From assembly GCF_004212215.1 (NCBI RefSeq), contig NZ_QVFV01000002.1:1317373-1381372 (forward strand): 64,000 bases of DNA. Reading direction: 5' to 3'. Below the pieces are notes generated by a model. It was not told the DNA's origin and did no database searches. It worked only from the letters and a program-made list of their open reading frames with translations. Below, piece after piece: positions 36,772 to 45,708 of this stretch. Every line of letters starts with the position of its first letter. Within the stretch, counting starts at the first letter, position 1. A program made the position numbers and the translations under genes. Source of the stretch: Leptolyngbya iicbica LK. GTDB lineage: Bacteria > Cyanobacteriota > Cyanobacteriia > Phormidesmidales > Phormidesmidaceae.

Positions 36772-39700
36772 ATGCGCGTACCGCTGCGATCGCTATTAAT
36801 CATTCCCTTCGTCATACAAGTTGTGGGCGTCACTGGGGTCGTGGGCTATCTCTCGTATCGCAGCTGTGAAAATATTGTCGAAACCTTGGCCACCCAACTG
36901 CTGAACGAGACCGGTGCCTTAATTGAACAAAATTTAGATCAGTATTTGCTCGCGGCTGACGCGCACAATCAATCCCATGTGGCCGCTTTAGAGTCAGGCA
37001 TCATCAGTCTCGACGACCTAGATGCACTGCATCGTTACCTCACCCTAGACCTGCTCGCCACCGACACCGCTACCACCTTTTTGCTCGGTACCGAAAACGG
37101 TGATCTGCGAGCGAGCCATCGCGTCACGGAAGCCGATTATGGGGACAATACCCGCCTTACCCCAGATGAGATTCCAATTGAGGCAGCTATTTTAGATCCG
37201 GCTCAGTCGCCCAATACCAATCTCTACAGTGTCGATGCGTTGGGCAATCCCGACCGCTATCTCGAGAGCATCAGCAACCTCGATGCAAGGACTCGGAGTT
37301 GGTATCTGAGGGCGGCCGCAACCGGGACCGCTGGTTGGAGTGACATCTTTCAGATCGGTTCGACTAACCATTTAGCCATCAGCAGGTTTGCCCCTCTCTA
37401 CAGTGACGCGCAGGAATTACTCGGGGTGGTTGCTGTCAATGTCAGTCTGCAAAAATTAGACGACTTTTTAGGCAACTTAGCCTTTGTGGACGTGGGTCAG
37501 GCATTCATTATGCAAGGCGATGGTTTCTTAGTTGCTACTTCGACCAGCGACCCCACCTATACAGCAGTGCAAAGCCCTCGTGCCGCGACCGAGACTACGC
37601 CCAATGTGACCCCACCAGAACACATTCAGTTTCGGCGACTCACGGCCTTAGAGAGTGACAATCCGGTCACCCAGGCCGCCTTTCAGACTTGGCAGGCCCA
37701 GAGCGGCGAAGGAACTGCTCCCGACCTCCCAGCCGACTTCTCAATGAGAGTTGAGGGCGATCGCTATTACACCCGTATCACCGCTTACTGCACCGACTGC
37801 GGCCTGGACTGGATCATCGTTACGACGGTGCCGCAAACCGTCTTTCTTGCCCCTCTGTGGAAGACCCTGCGCCCTGCCGTCATTTGGTCAGGTTTGACGC
37901 TGTTGGCCGTGGTTGGCGCTGGGGTCTGGCTGGCCCGCCGCATCAATCGCCCCTTACAACAGTTAAATGCAGCGGTTTTAGCCTATGCGGATGGACAAGC
38001 TGCGGTCATCACCCAACCGACGCTGATTAAAGAGGTAGAAGCTTTGCGATTGGCCTTTTTGGAAATGATGGCCAAGACAGATGCCCAGCAGCAACACATT
38101 CAGCAGTTTCATGCCGATTATGAGCGATCGCTGGAAGCCAAAATCACTGAGCGTACGGCTGAGCTGAGTCAAACAACCACACAACTGCGAGAAGCGCAGC
38201 GGATTGCCAAGGTAGGCAGCTGGGAGTTTGACGTCGCCAGTCAGCAAATCACCTGGTCAGCCGAAATGTATCGAATTGTTGGCCGGGATCCTGCCTTAGG
38301 CCCCACCACCAGTGAAGAAACTTTTGCTATGGTGATGCCCCCCGGCGATGCCGAGCTGCGGGCTGCGGTGAAGCAGGCCCTATCAGCAGGAACCCCTTAT
38401 CAGCTAGAACAAACCATTCTTTGCCCGAACGGTGAGCAGCGTCACGTCGTCAATCAGGGAGTAGCCCAACGCGATGAACAGGGCAACATTGTCCGCCTGG
38501 TAGGGACGACGGCAGATATCACTGCGCGCAAACTGGCGGAGTTGGCATTGGCGACCAGCGAAGAAAAGCGCCGCCTCGCCTTAGAGCTGACGAATACGGG
38601 CAGCTGGGAATTTGACATCGCCACAGGTCAAGCCACCTGGAGCGACAGTCACTATCGGTTAATGGGGCTCGAACCGCATGCTCTGCCCGCCAATTATGAA
38701 GTGTGGCGCGATCGCGTCCATCCCGATGATTTGGCGGCAGCAGAAGCCGCCTTTCAAATCGCGATCGCTGATCAGACCTTGCTTTCCGTTGAGTATCGAG
38801 TCGTTCATCCGGATGGTCAGGTGCGGTGGGTACTGACTCAGGGGCGGGCCATCTACACTGCCGATGGCACCCCCGATCGCATGGTCGGCGTCATGATCGA
38901 TATTAGCGATCGCAAGCAGCTCGAACTGGCGTTACAAGCTTCAGAGTCACGGCTATCCAACGTTTTAAACAGTGCCCGCGCAACCATTTTGCGGATTCGC
39001 CTCCTGCCAGATGACCGCTTGGAATTTGATTATGTCTCGCAAAATTGTGAGCGGCTTTATGGGTTTAGCGCCGAGGCGTTGATGGCTGACCCCAGTCTTT
39101 GGCAAGGCGGTATCGAGCCAGAAGACTGGCAAGCGATCGTTTTGCCGATGTTGCGCCAGTTCAAACAGCAAACCTCGGTGCCGCAACACTTTGTGCAAAC
39201 CTATCGCTATCGCTATCCTCCTCAGGGAGCCTTGCAGTATATTTTGGGCCACGTCTCAGTTAGTTGGCATGCGGCAGAGCAATATTGGGAAGGGACCGTC
39301 GTTGATACCGACATTACGGAGCTGAAACTCACAGAACAGACCTTGCAGTTCATGTCTCAGGAGTTGCAGGGGTGGCGCGATCGCTACGAAATTGCGATCG
39401 CCGCCGGACGGCAGGTGGTCTTTGAATATGACTTCGCCCAGCAAAGGTACACCTTTAGCCAAAATGCGTCGGAAATGTTTGGCTATGCGGCGGCTGACCT
39501 ACCGCAAACCTTGGCCGATAGTTTTACCTATACCCATCCCGACGATGTGCCGATCCTGCAAGCAGCGATCGCCGCTGCTGTAACGGACGAGCAGTCATCC
39601 TACTGCATTGAGCTGCGGGTGCGGCGTCAAGACGGCACGTACCTCTGGGTCGAAGATCAAGCCGTAGTTCATTTTGATGACTCAGGTCAGCCTCTCAAAA

Positions 39701-41082
39701 TTATTGGGTCACTGCGGGATATTAGCGATCGCAAACAAGCCGAACTAGAACGCGACATCGTCATCGAGCAGTTGCGACAATCGGGCGAAAATTATCTGGC
39801 CATTTTGCAATACCAGACCGAACTCATTGCCCGTTTTAAGCCTGACGGCACCGTGCTGTTTGTCAACAATGCCTTTTGTGAGTACTACGGAATAGAACGA
39901 GAGAGCGTTTATGGCACCACTTACCATCCCTTGATTTACCCGGAAGATCAGCCGGTGATCGACCAATGCTTAGCATCGCTGTCGCCGACCCATCCCTACT
40001 GCACGGTAGAAAATCGCGTCTACGTGCGGGGACAGGTGCGTTGGATGCACTGGACTAACTACGCTATCTACGATGAGCAGGGCCAACTAATGGAACTCCA
40101 GGCAGTAGGACGCGATATTCACGATCGCAAGCAAGCCGAAAGTGCCCTCAAAGCCAGCCAAGTCCAATACCAGCGCTTAGTGGATGACATCGGTCACAAA
40201 TTTGTCGTGTTTAGCCACACTGGGGAGCTCGGCATCATCACCTATGTCAGCGATGGCGTCGAGTCCGTATTTGGCCGCTCACGAGCCACAGTGATGGGCC
40301 AGCCCTGGGCCACGCTCGGTGAGTGGCTCCCGCAATCGCGGCAACTGGCCGCCACCAAGCTACAAGCACTGCTGCATGAGCCCATCGATTTTCAAGAATT
40401 TGAGCTGGAGTTTAGGCATCCTGACGGAGCTCGACGCACCATCCGCGTCTCTCAGCACCCGGTCCGAGATGCCGCCGACCAACTGCTGGCGATCGAAGGC
40501 ATTGTTGAAGACATTACTGATCGCAAGCAAGCGGAACTGGAATTGCAGCTACTGAACGCACAACTAGAGGAGTTGGCAAGCATCGATAGTCTGACGAAAG
40601 TGGCAAATCGGCGGCAGTTTCTCACGGTGTTGGCCCAAGAATGGTCACGTCACCAGCGCGAGCAGATTCCCCTCAGCATCATGATGCTCGACATCGATCA
40701 CTTCAAAAGCTACAACGACACTTATGGACACCCCGCGGGCGATCGCTGTTTGACGCAAATTGCCAAGGTGCTCAAGGAGAATATGCAGCGCTCTGGCGAC
40801 TTGGTGGCTCGTTACGGCGGGGAAGAGTTTATTATGCTGCTGCCCAATACCCATCAGGCCGGGGCAATCGCGATCGCTCAACGTCTGCAAGCTCAACTGG
40901 CCCAGCAGGCGATTCCCCATGCCGCTTCGCCCACTGATGCACACATTACGGTCAGCCTGGGCATTGCGGTGGTGCAAATGCCGACGGAAATGGATGACAC
41001 CACCGCGATCGCGATCGCCGATGAAATGTTGTACGCCGCCAAGCGAGAGCGGAACACATATCAATTAAAAGTCGTCAGTTAG
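36772..41082 (+). CDS. Multi-PAS diguanylate cyclase with extracellular dCache sensor
   Basis: 1436 residues. First transmembrane helix about 8-28, periplasmic dCache sensor about 30-340 (including NLDARTRSWYLRAAATGTAG), second helix about 365-385, HAMP to about 440, then six PAS/PAC units beginning near 481, 610, 723, 877, 1010 and 1133, each closed by a DITDRK-type linker. The GGDEF domain (1264-1436) is intact: DSLTKVANRR, DIDHFKSYNDTYGH and GGEEF at about 1349. RSGD at about 1340, five residues before GGEEF, is a feedback inhibition (I-site) motif. It should make c-di-GMP. There is no EAL domain. Confidence 0.95.
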   Translation: MRVPLRSLLIIPFVIQVVGVTGVVGYLSYRSCENIVETLATQLLNETGALIEQNLDQYLLAADAHNQSHVAALESGIISLDDLDALHRYLTLDLLATDTATTFLLGTENGDLRASHRVTEADYGDNTRLTPDEIPIEAAILDPAQSPNTNLYSVDALGNPDRYLESISNLDARTRSWYLRAAATGTAGWSDIFQIGSTNHLAISRFAPLYSDAQELLGVVAVNVSLQKLDDFLGNLAFVDVGQAFIMQGDGFLVATSTSDPTYTAVQSPRAATETTPNVTPPEHIQFRRLTALESDNPVTQAAFQTWQAQSGEGTAPDLPADFSMRVEGDRYYTRITAYCTDCGLDWIIVTTVPQTVFLAPLWKTLRPAVIWSGLTLLAVVGAGVWLARRINRPLQQLNAAVLAYADGQAAVITQPTLIKEVEALRLAFLEMMAKTDAQQQHIQQFHADYERSLEAKITERTAELSQTTTQLREAQRIAKVGSWEFDVASQQITWSAEMYRIVGRDPALGPTTSEETFAMVMPPGDAELRAAVKQALSAGTPYQLEQTILCPNGEQRHVVNQGVAQRDEQGNIVRLVGTTADITARKLAELALATSEEKRRLALELTNTGSWEFDIATGQATWSDSHYRLMGLEPHALPANYEVWRDRVHPDDLAAAEAAFQIAIADQTLLSVEYRVVHPDGQVRWVLTQGRAIYTADGTPDRMVGVMIDISDRKQLELALQASESRLSNVLNSARATILRIRLLPDDRLEFDYVSQNCERLYGFSAEALMADPSLWQGGIEPEDWQAIVLPMLRQFKQQTSVPQHFVQTYRYRYPPQGALQYILGHVSVSWHAAEQYWEGTVVDTDITELKLTEQTLQFMSQELQGWRDRYEIAIAAGRQVVFEYDFAQQRYTFSQNASEMFGYAAADLPQTLADSFTYTHPDDVPILQAAIAAAVTDEQSSYCIELRVRRQDGTYLWVEDQAVVHFDDSGQPLKIIGSLRDISDRKQAELERDIVIEQLRQSGENYLAILQYQTELIARFKPDGTVLFVNNAFCEYYGIERESVYGTTYHPLIYPEDQPVIDQCLASLSPTHPYCTVENRVYVRGQVRWMHWTNYAIYDEQGQLMELQAVGRDIHDRKQAESALKASQVQYQRLVDDIGHKFVVFSHTGELGIITYVSDGVESVFGRSRATVMGQPWATLGEWLPQSRQLAATKLQALLHEPIDFQEFELEFRHPDGARRTIRVSQHPVRDAADQLLAIEGIVEDITDRKQAELELQLLNAQLEELASIDSLTKVANRRQFLTVLAQEWSRHQREQIPLSIMMLDIDHFKSYNDTYGHPAGDRCLTQIAKVLKENMQRSGDLVARYGGEEFIMLLPNTHQAGAIAIAQRLQAQLAQQAIPHAASPTDAHITVSLGIAVVQMPTEMDDTTAIAIADEMLYAAKRERNTYQLKVVS

Positions 41083-41368
41083 GGGGGCGATCCAAGCCCT
41101 CGACCATGCCCAGTCGGGGACGAGTGGCCGCGGGTGAGACTTCAGCAGTTATGACCGCAAGCGCCCCCCTCAGTGGCGCAATTCGCCAGAGTCGTTATTA
41201 TGACAAACACAAAACTGTACTCGCCCCTGAGCTGATAGCTCTATTTGTCTTTAGGTTAGTAGCATTCCCCCCAGGACTTGGGCGGTCGTGAGGAATGCCG
41301 ATTCCACAGCAGTTCAACGTCCCACTGCCCCTTATGGCAAGGTGTTTGTTTGGTTTTTCCGAGGAAGT

Positions 41369-41806
41369 ATGACCATGTTTGCTAGATTTGCCGCTGCCGC
41401 TGCCGTCCTTCCTGTGTTGCTGAGCCAGTCTACGGCAGTGCTGGCCCAAACTGCGGATGCCTTTGCTAACTGGCGCTACCTCTATGCCGACAGTTTTGAA
41501 AATAGCGCGGGCCAGTCAGTGACCCAAAATTGGTGGCTCAGCCCTAACCAAACTCGCCAAAATAGCCAACTACGATTTACGTTGTTAGCCCGGCGATCGC
41601 CCATTAGCGACAACGGCACGGCGGCGGCCTTATTTGGGTATGTAGCCAACTGCGACAACATGATGTACGCGATCGAGAGTGTGCAATATCTTGACGTCAA
41701 CGACCAAACCCTCAATAGCCAAACGATGCAGCAGGCCATGCAGTCCGCTGACCCTGACAGTCAGTTTTATAGTGTGCTGAGCGGCCTGTGCAGTGGTGCT
41801 TACTAA
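41369..41806 (+). CDS. Secreted protein of unknown function
   Basis: About 145 residues. A signal peptide (MFARFAAAAAVLPVLLSQS, cleavage near AVLAQ) leads to a mature domain of about 120 residues with Trp-rich NWRYLYADSFENS, then ARRSPISDNGTAAALFGYV. Two Cys (NCDNMM and GLCSG) may pair. GAGGAAG directly upstream of the ATG at 41369 decides the start. Family not recognised. Its TAA stop (41804-41806) is exactly the first bases of a dispersed repeat, so the C-terminus (GAY) may have been set by insertion. Confidence 0.72.
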   Translation: MTMFARFAAAAAVLPVLLSQSTAVLAQTADAFANWRYLYADSFENSAGQSVTQNWWLSPNQTRQNSQLRFTLLARRSPISDNGTAAALFGYVANCDNMMYAIESVQYLDVNDQTLNSQTMQQAMQSADPDSQFYSVLSGLCSGAY

Positions 41807-41910
41807 GGAATTGGAATTAAATTAAGTGTGAACAGCCGTCTCGGCTGTTCAAGAGCAGGCAAGATGCCTGCCCGACAAAACCTTGCTCTTATAAAGTCCT
41901 GGTTCCTAAG
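41804..41910 (+). repeat. Dispersed 105 bp element, copy B
   Basis: Begins TAAGGAATTGGAATTAAATT and ends TTATAAAGTCCTGGTTCCTAA. Contains a hairpin with 9 bp arms GAACAGCCG and CGGCTGTTC around TCT, then a 7 bp hairpin GCAGGCA/TGCCTGC around AGA, then CCGACAAAAC. The ends (TAAGGAAT and GGTTCCTAA) are imperfect inverted repeats, as in a small non-autonomous mobile element (MITE) or REP-like unit. Confidence 0.8.
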
Positions 41911-42008
41911 GGCGCGGGGCTCAGCCTATTTTTCCAGGATCGGTAGCGGTTAAATCGTAGAAGCGCGATCGCAAAACGTCCACGATGCGCTCATTAGCAC
42001 GAGCCACA

Positions 42009-43664
42009 TCAACGGTCCAAATGAGCCACTAGCTGTACCTCATACAGCTCTTCAAACCACAGCTTTTTGTCTGCGAGGTTCCAGAGTTCAGACGCGCAGT
42101 CGTCATGGGCGAATGCGGGCTGAATGTGGAGATGCAGCACTTGCTCGTCACTGTCGAAGTCGTACTGCACGGAAGCGATCGCGCCAATGCCCCGGCGATC
42201 GAGGGCCACTGCGACCCGCAACATAGCACTCAGTTCATTCACCAGATTGCGATCGTGCTTGTCTGACAGGTTGCGATAGTTGTCGTGCTTCTTTTTGGGC
42301 AGACTCTTGCGGTGATAGCGGGCCACATTGGCAATAACTTCGATCTCAGCTTCGGTATAGCCCAGCAGCTCACCATTGCGAATCAGGTAGTAGGAATGCT
42401 TGTGGTGGCTGGAGTGGCTGATATAGTGTCCGGCATTGTGCAAGATGGCCGCAGCCCAGAGCAGTTCTCGCTCAGCATTGCCCCAATCGTGCAGGTGGCC
42501 TTGGGTGGCGTCAAACAAGCTGAGCACAAAATCGGCCACGCGCTCGCGGGGGGCCTGGGGCACGTGGTATTTGTCGGCGGCGGCTCGCACACTGCGCTCC
42601 CGCACCGATCGCTGAAACTGCATCCGATCTTCGATCAGGCCCCGGCTGAGCATCCAGTCCACCACGACCCCCTCTCGCAAGGCCCGCTCGCAGATGGTCA
42701 GGCTTTCGGTACCCAGCATCGTCATGGTTTCTTGCAGAATGACGGCTCCCGCCAAAATAATTTCGGCTCGCCGGGCCGACATCTCGGGCAAATCGAGCCG
42801 CTCTTCCAGATCGAGCTTTCGCAGCTTGTTGGTCCAAGTTTCCAGTTCTTCCAGGGTGAACTGGAAGCCGTTGAGCGGTTCGGGCACAAAGCCAAGTCGA
42901 TCTTGGGCGATCAGGGCCGCCACACATTCAATCGTGCCCGAGGTGCCGACAAGTTGCAGGGTTTCTTCGGGTTGCAGGTGCCGTTTCAAATCTTCTACGG
43001 CGGGTTCCATGCGCCCCCGCACATAGGCAGTGAGGTAGGTGAATTCTTCGTCACTGATGGGATCGGTGCTGACAAATCGCGCCGTCAGCCGCACCGCCCC
43101 GACCTTGGTGCTGCTCAAAAAGCGATGGGGGCCGCCCGTGCCGAGCAACAGTTCCGTCGAGCCGCCGCCAATATCGATCACAGCATGGGGTTGACCATGA
43201 AATTCCATGCCGGATAGGACGCCCAAATAAATTCGGCGGGCTTCTTCCGTCCCCGCAATTAAATTAATGGAGAGTCCGACTTCTTGCTGCACCCGTTCTA
43301 AAAAAGCTTGACCATTGTTCGCTTCGCGCACGGCACTGGTGGCGACGGCCACAATATCTTCGGCTTTTAAGCTTTCGGCCAGCGATCGGCACCGCTTCAG
43401 GGCTTCGATTCCCCGTTCCATCGCGTCTTCTGACAAGTCACCATTGTCGGCAAAGTCGCCCAGACGGACGGTTTCTTTTTCTCGGTCAATGATGGTAAAC
43501 GCGGGGAGCGAGGCTTTGATTTTGACCACCACCATGTGAATTGAGTTGGTGCCCACGTCGATCGCGGCGAGGATGCGATCGCGTTGCAGGTTAGGATCCT
43601 GCTCTAGATAAGGATACGGGGCGCTAGCACGGGAAGGAACGGGAGTGGTATTTACCATAATCAA
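42009..43664 (-). CDS. ppx: Ppx/GppA-family phosphatase with C-terminal HD-type domain
   Basis: 551 residues. The N-terminal ASKHA domain has AAIDVGTNSIHMVVVKI, GIEALKRCRSLAES and the IDIGGGSTELLL phosphate motif. The C-terminal half (about 330-545) is an HD-like domain with WAAAILHNAGHYISHSSHHKHSYYLI and SLPKKKHDNYRNLS. This is the exopolyphosphatase / guanosine pentaphosphatase architecture. It degrades polyphosphate and may hydrolyse pppGpp; the two activities are not separable from sequence. It is single, with the aminopeptidase P gene 89 bp upstream in the same direction. Confidence 0.93.
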   Translation of the reverse strand: MIMVNTTPVPSRASAPYPYLEQDPNLQRDRILAAIDVGTNSIHMVVVKIKASLPAFTIIDREKETVRLGDFADNGDLSEDAMERGIEALKRCRSLAESLKAEDIVAVATSAVREANNGQAFLERVQQEVGLSINLIAGTEEARRIYLGVLSGMEFHGQPHAVIDIGGGSTELLLGTGGPHRFLSSTKVGAVRLTARFVSTDPISDEEFTYLTAYVRGRMEPAVEDLKRHLQPEETLQLVGTSGTIECVAALIAQDRLGFVPEPLNGFQFTLEELETWTNKLRKLDLEERLDLPEMSARRAEIILAGAVILQETMTMLGTESLTICERALREGVVVDWMLSRGLIEDRMQFQRSVRERSVRAAADKYHVPQAPRERVADFVLSLFDATQGHLHDWGNAERELLWAAAILHNAGHYISHSSHHKHSYYLIRNGELLGYTEAEIEVIANVARYHRKSLPKKKHDNYRNLSDKHDRNLVNELSAMLRVAVALDRRGIGAIASVQYDFDSDEQVLHLHIQPAFAHDDCASELWNLADKKLWFEELYEVQLVAHLDR

Positions 43665-43753
43665 GTTTGGTATATTGCCTCACATATTACCGGGGAGCCC
43701 CTGCAGAGCTCAAACCTTCGTCACGCATTTACAACAGTTTTTATCACGAGAAA

Positions 43754-45118
43754 TCAGGCGTTCACCATGGCTTCAATGTCGGCAGCGCGGGTCGGTAAGG
43801 CGGCGGTTAGCACTTCGCTACCCGTGGGCGTAATTAACACATCGTTTTCGATGCGGATGCCGCGCACGTCTTGAAATTCGGCCAGTCGCTCCCAGTTCAC
43901 CACACCGGCGAAGCGATCGCGCTTTTGTGGATCTTGCAAAATGCCCGGCACTTGATAAAAGCCGGGCTCAATGGTGACGACCATGCCCACTTGCAACGGT
44001 CGATCGAGCCGCAGGAATCCTAGCCCAAAGCGATCGCTGCGGGTGCGACCGGGCGCATATCCTGCCAAATCACCCAAATCTTCCATGTCATGCACATCCA
44101 GCCCTAATAGGTGACCAATGCCATGGGGGAAGAACAGGGCGTGAGCATCCTGCTCGACCAACGAGTCCGGGTCGCCGCGCAAGATGCCTAACTCTACTAA
44201 TCCCGCTGCGAGCACCCGACTCGCGAGTAGATGCAGCTCACGATATTCCACCCCCGGTTGGGCGGCCTCGATACAGGCGTCGTGAGCCGCCAGCACGATG
44301 TCGTAAATAGCTCGCTGCGTAGCCGAAAAAGTGCCCGTCACCGGCCAGGTGCGCGTAATGTCTGACGCCCAGCCCGTCGCCGCCTCAGCGCCCACATCCG
44401 CCAGTAGCAAATCCCCCGCCTGTAGGGTGTGGTGATAATGCTCGTTGTGCAGCACCTCGCCATGCACCGTGACGATGCTGTTGTAGGCGGTCGTCATGCC
44501 CTGGGCCATAATCACCGCTTCCATCGCGGCACGCACCGTGGCTTCGGTTTTGCCTGCTTGGGTGGCGGCCATACCGGCGCGGTGAGCCTGGACCGAAACT
44601 TGAGCGGCGCGACGCATTTCGGCGATCGCAGCGGCATCGTGGCTCAGCCGGAGTTGCACGATCGCCTCCGCCAACGCCCGATCCTGAGCCGGATTCACCA
44701 CCCCGCGAGCGGTGAGTTGGCCAGCCGCCGTGGTCGAGTCTTGCACCGCTACAGTCGCAACTCCCGCCAAATGCTCTGCCAATTCACTCAGAGGATAGGC
44801 GGCATCGGCCCCAATTTTGCTCGCAATTTCGGCGCGAGTGGGCGTCGGGCCGTGCCACAAAGCCGCCGCCGGGGTGGCCTCATCCACAAATAATGTGAGC
44901 CGCGTGCCGTCAATCCGAATGGCCGCATTCATCAACGGCAGTCCGGCAAAGTAGAGGAAGTGACTACTCGCCCGAAAGGGATAAACGTTGGCGGGAAAGT
45001 TGCGGGGACTGGACTGGCCTGACCACAGCACGACGGGAAAGTTAATGAGCTGGGCCAGCCGCTCACGGCGATGACGGAGGACATCGGCCAGCGTGGGAGA
45101 AGGAGCGATCGCAGTCAT
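43754..45118 (-). CDS. pepP: Aminopeptidase P family (M24) metallopeptidase
   Basis: 454 residues. An N-terminal creatinase-like domain (about 1-170, HRRERLAQLI, FRASSHFLYFAGLPL) precedes the pita-bread M24 domain. The dinuclear metal ligands are visible: Asp in LLADVGAEAATGW and SDITRTWPVTG, His in HGIGHLLGLDVHD, Glu in VVTIEPGFY and IRIENDVLI. It should remove N-terminal residues that precede proline. ATG at 45118. A dispersed repeat ends just 23 bp upstream, so this gene's promoter must lie within or beyond the repeat. Confidence 0.92.
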   Translation of the reverse strand: MTAIAPSPTLADVLRHRRERLAQLINFPVVLWSGQSSPRNFPANVYPFRASSHFLYFAGLPLMNAAIRIDGTRLTLFVDEATPAAALWHGPTPTRAEIASKIGADAAYPLSELAEHLAGVATVAVQDSTTAAGQLTARGVVNPAQDRALAEAIVQLRLSHDAAAIAEMRRAAQVSVQAHRAGMAATQAGKTEATVRAAMEAVIMAQGMTTAYNSIVTVHGEVLHNEHYHHTLQAGDLLLADVGAEAATGWASDITRTWPVTGTFSATQRAIYDIVLAAHDACIEAAQPGVEYRELHLLASRVLAAGLVELGILRGDPDSLVEQDAHALFFPHGIGHLLGLDVHDMEDLGDLAGYAPGRTRSDRFGLGFLRLDRPLQVGMVVTIEPGFYQVPGILQDPQKRDRFAGVVNWERLAEFQDVRGIRIENDVLITPTGSEVLTAALPTRAADIEAMVNA

Positions 45119-45141
45119 AAAACCCGTACTTTATGAATGTT

Positions 45142-45246
45142 TAGGAATCAGGATTTTATAAAATCCAAGTTTTGTCGGGCAGGCATCTTGCCTGCTCTTG
45201 AACAGCCGTCTCGGCTGTTCACACTTAATTTAATTCCAATTCTTTA
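45142..45246 (-). repeat. Dispersed 105 bp element, copy C
   Basis: Inverted relative to copies B and D. Carries the perfect palindrome GGATTTTATAAAATCC (45152-45167 region), TGCCTGC/GCAGGCA hairpin and GAACAGCCG/CGGCTGTTC hairpin, and ends in TTAATTCCAATTCTTTAA. It lies between the pepP start (45118) and a small plus-strand gene. Confidence 0.8.
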
Positions 45247-45434
45247 ACAGCGTTAATGCCAGCGTAAAAGATAGGGGCGAGATTGACACCCGTAGGCAGC
45301 TAGAGATCGCGGCCGGAGCGCAACCACCGAGTCACCCAGTTGTCACAAAACCCTGAAGACAAACGCAGCAAAATAGTACAGAAATACTATTTTGCATGAT
45401 ACAGTGATGCTGTGACTTTCCATCGAGGTGGGCT
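45247..45434. other. Intergenic region
   Basis: No gene seen. It holds the putative promoter of the small gene at 45435: AATAGTACAGAAATACTATT near 45370 is an inverted repeat with AATAGTA and TACTATT arms, possibly an operator. Confidence 0.45.
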
Positions 45435-45623
45435 ATGCCATCGTTGGTTGTGCGTCCTGGCGGTACGGTGCGGCTTAAGCAGCAGCCCGATCATGTGCCC
45501 GACTTTGTGGTGATGGCCTGTGCGAGCGATCGCGCCTGGATTCGTCAGCCCGAGTGGCCCCAGCATATTCAACTATGCGTCCGGATGACCCAGTTGGCCG
45601 TGCCCTATCCTCAAGTCTCATAG
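45435..45623 (+). CDS. Small protein of unknown function
   Basis: 62 residues. Begins MPSLVVRPGGTVRLKQQPDH and ends in a hydrophobic/charged tail (RMTQLAVPYPQVS). GAGGTGGG lies about 6 nt upstream of the ATG, a good ribosome binding site, and an inverted AATAGTA/TACTATT sits 60 bp further upstream. The composition looks coding, but I do not recognise the family. It precedes moeA by 86 bp and could be co-transcribed. Confidence 0.55.
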   Translation: MPSLVVRPGGTVRLKQQPDHVPDFVVMACASDRAWIRQPEWPQHIQLCVRMTQLAVPYPQVS

Positions 45624-45708
45624 GTGATGAGCCCAGATGTCCCCATCAGTTCAGACGACACTGCCACCCCTTGTTAGGATGGCGAAGGCACCATTCCTTA
45701 AGGGTTGT

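Noticed and set aside
42285-43217. 310-codon plus-strand frame
   Set aside because: Fully antisense to the well-supported Ppx/GppA gene; a shadow frame from GC-rich codon use.
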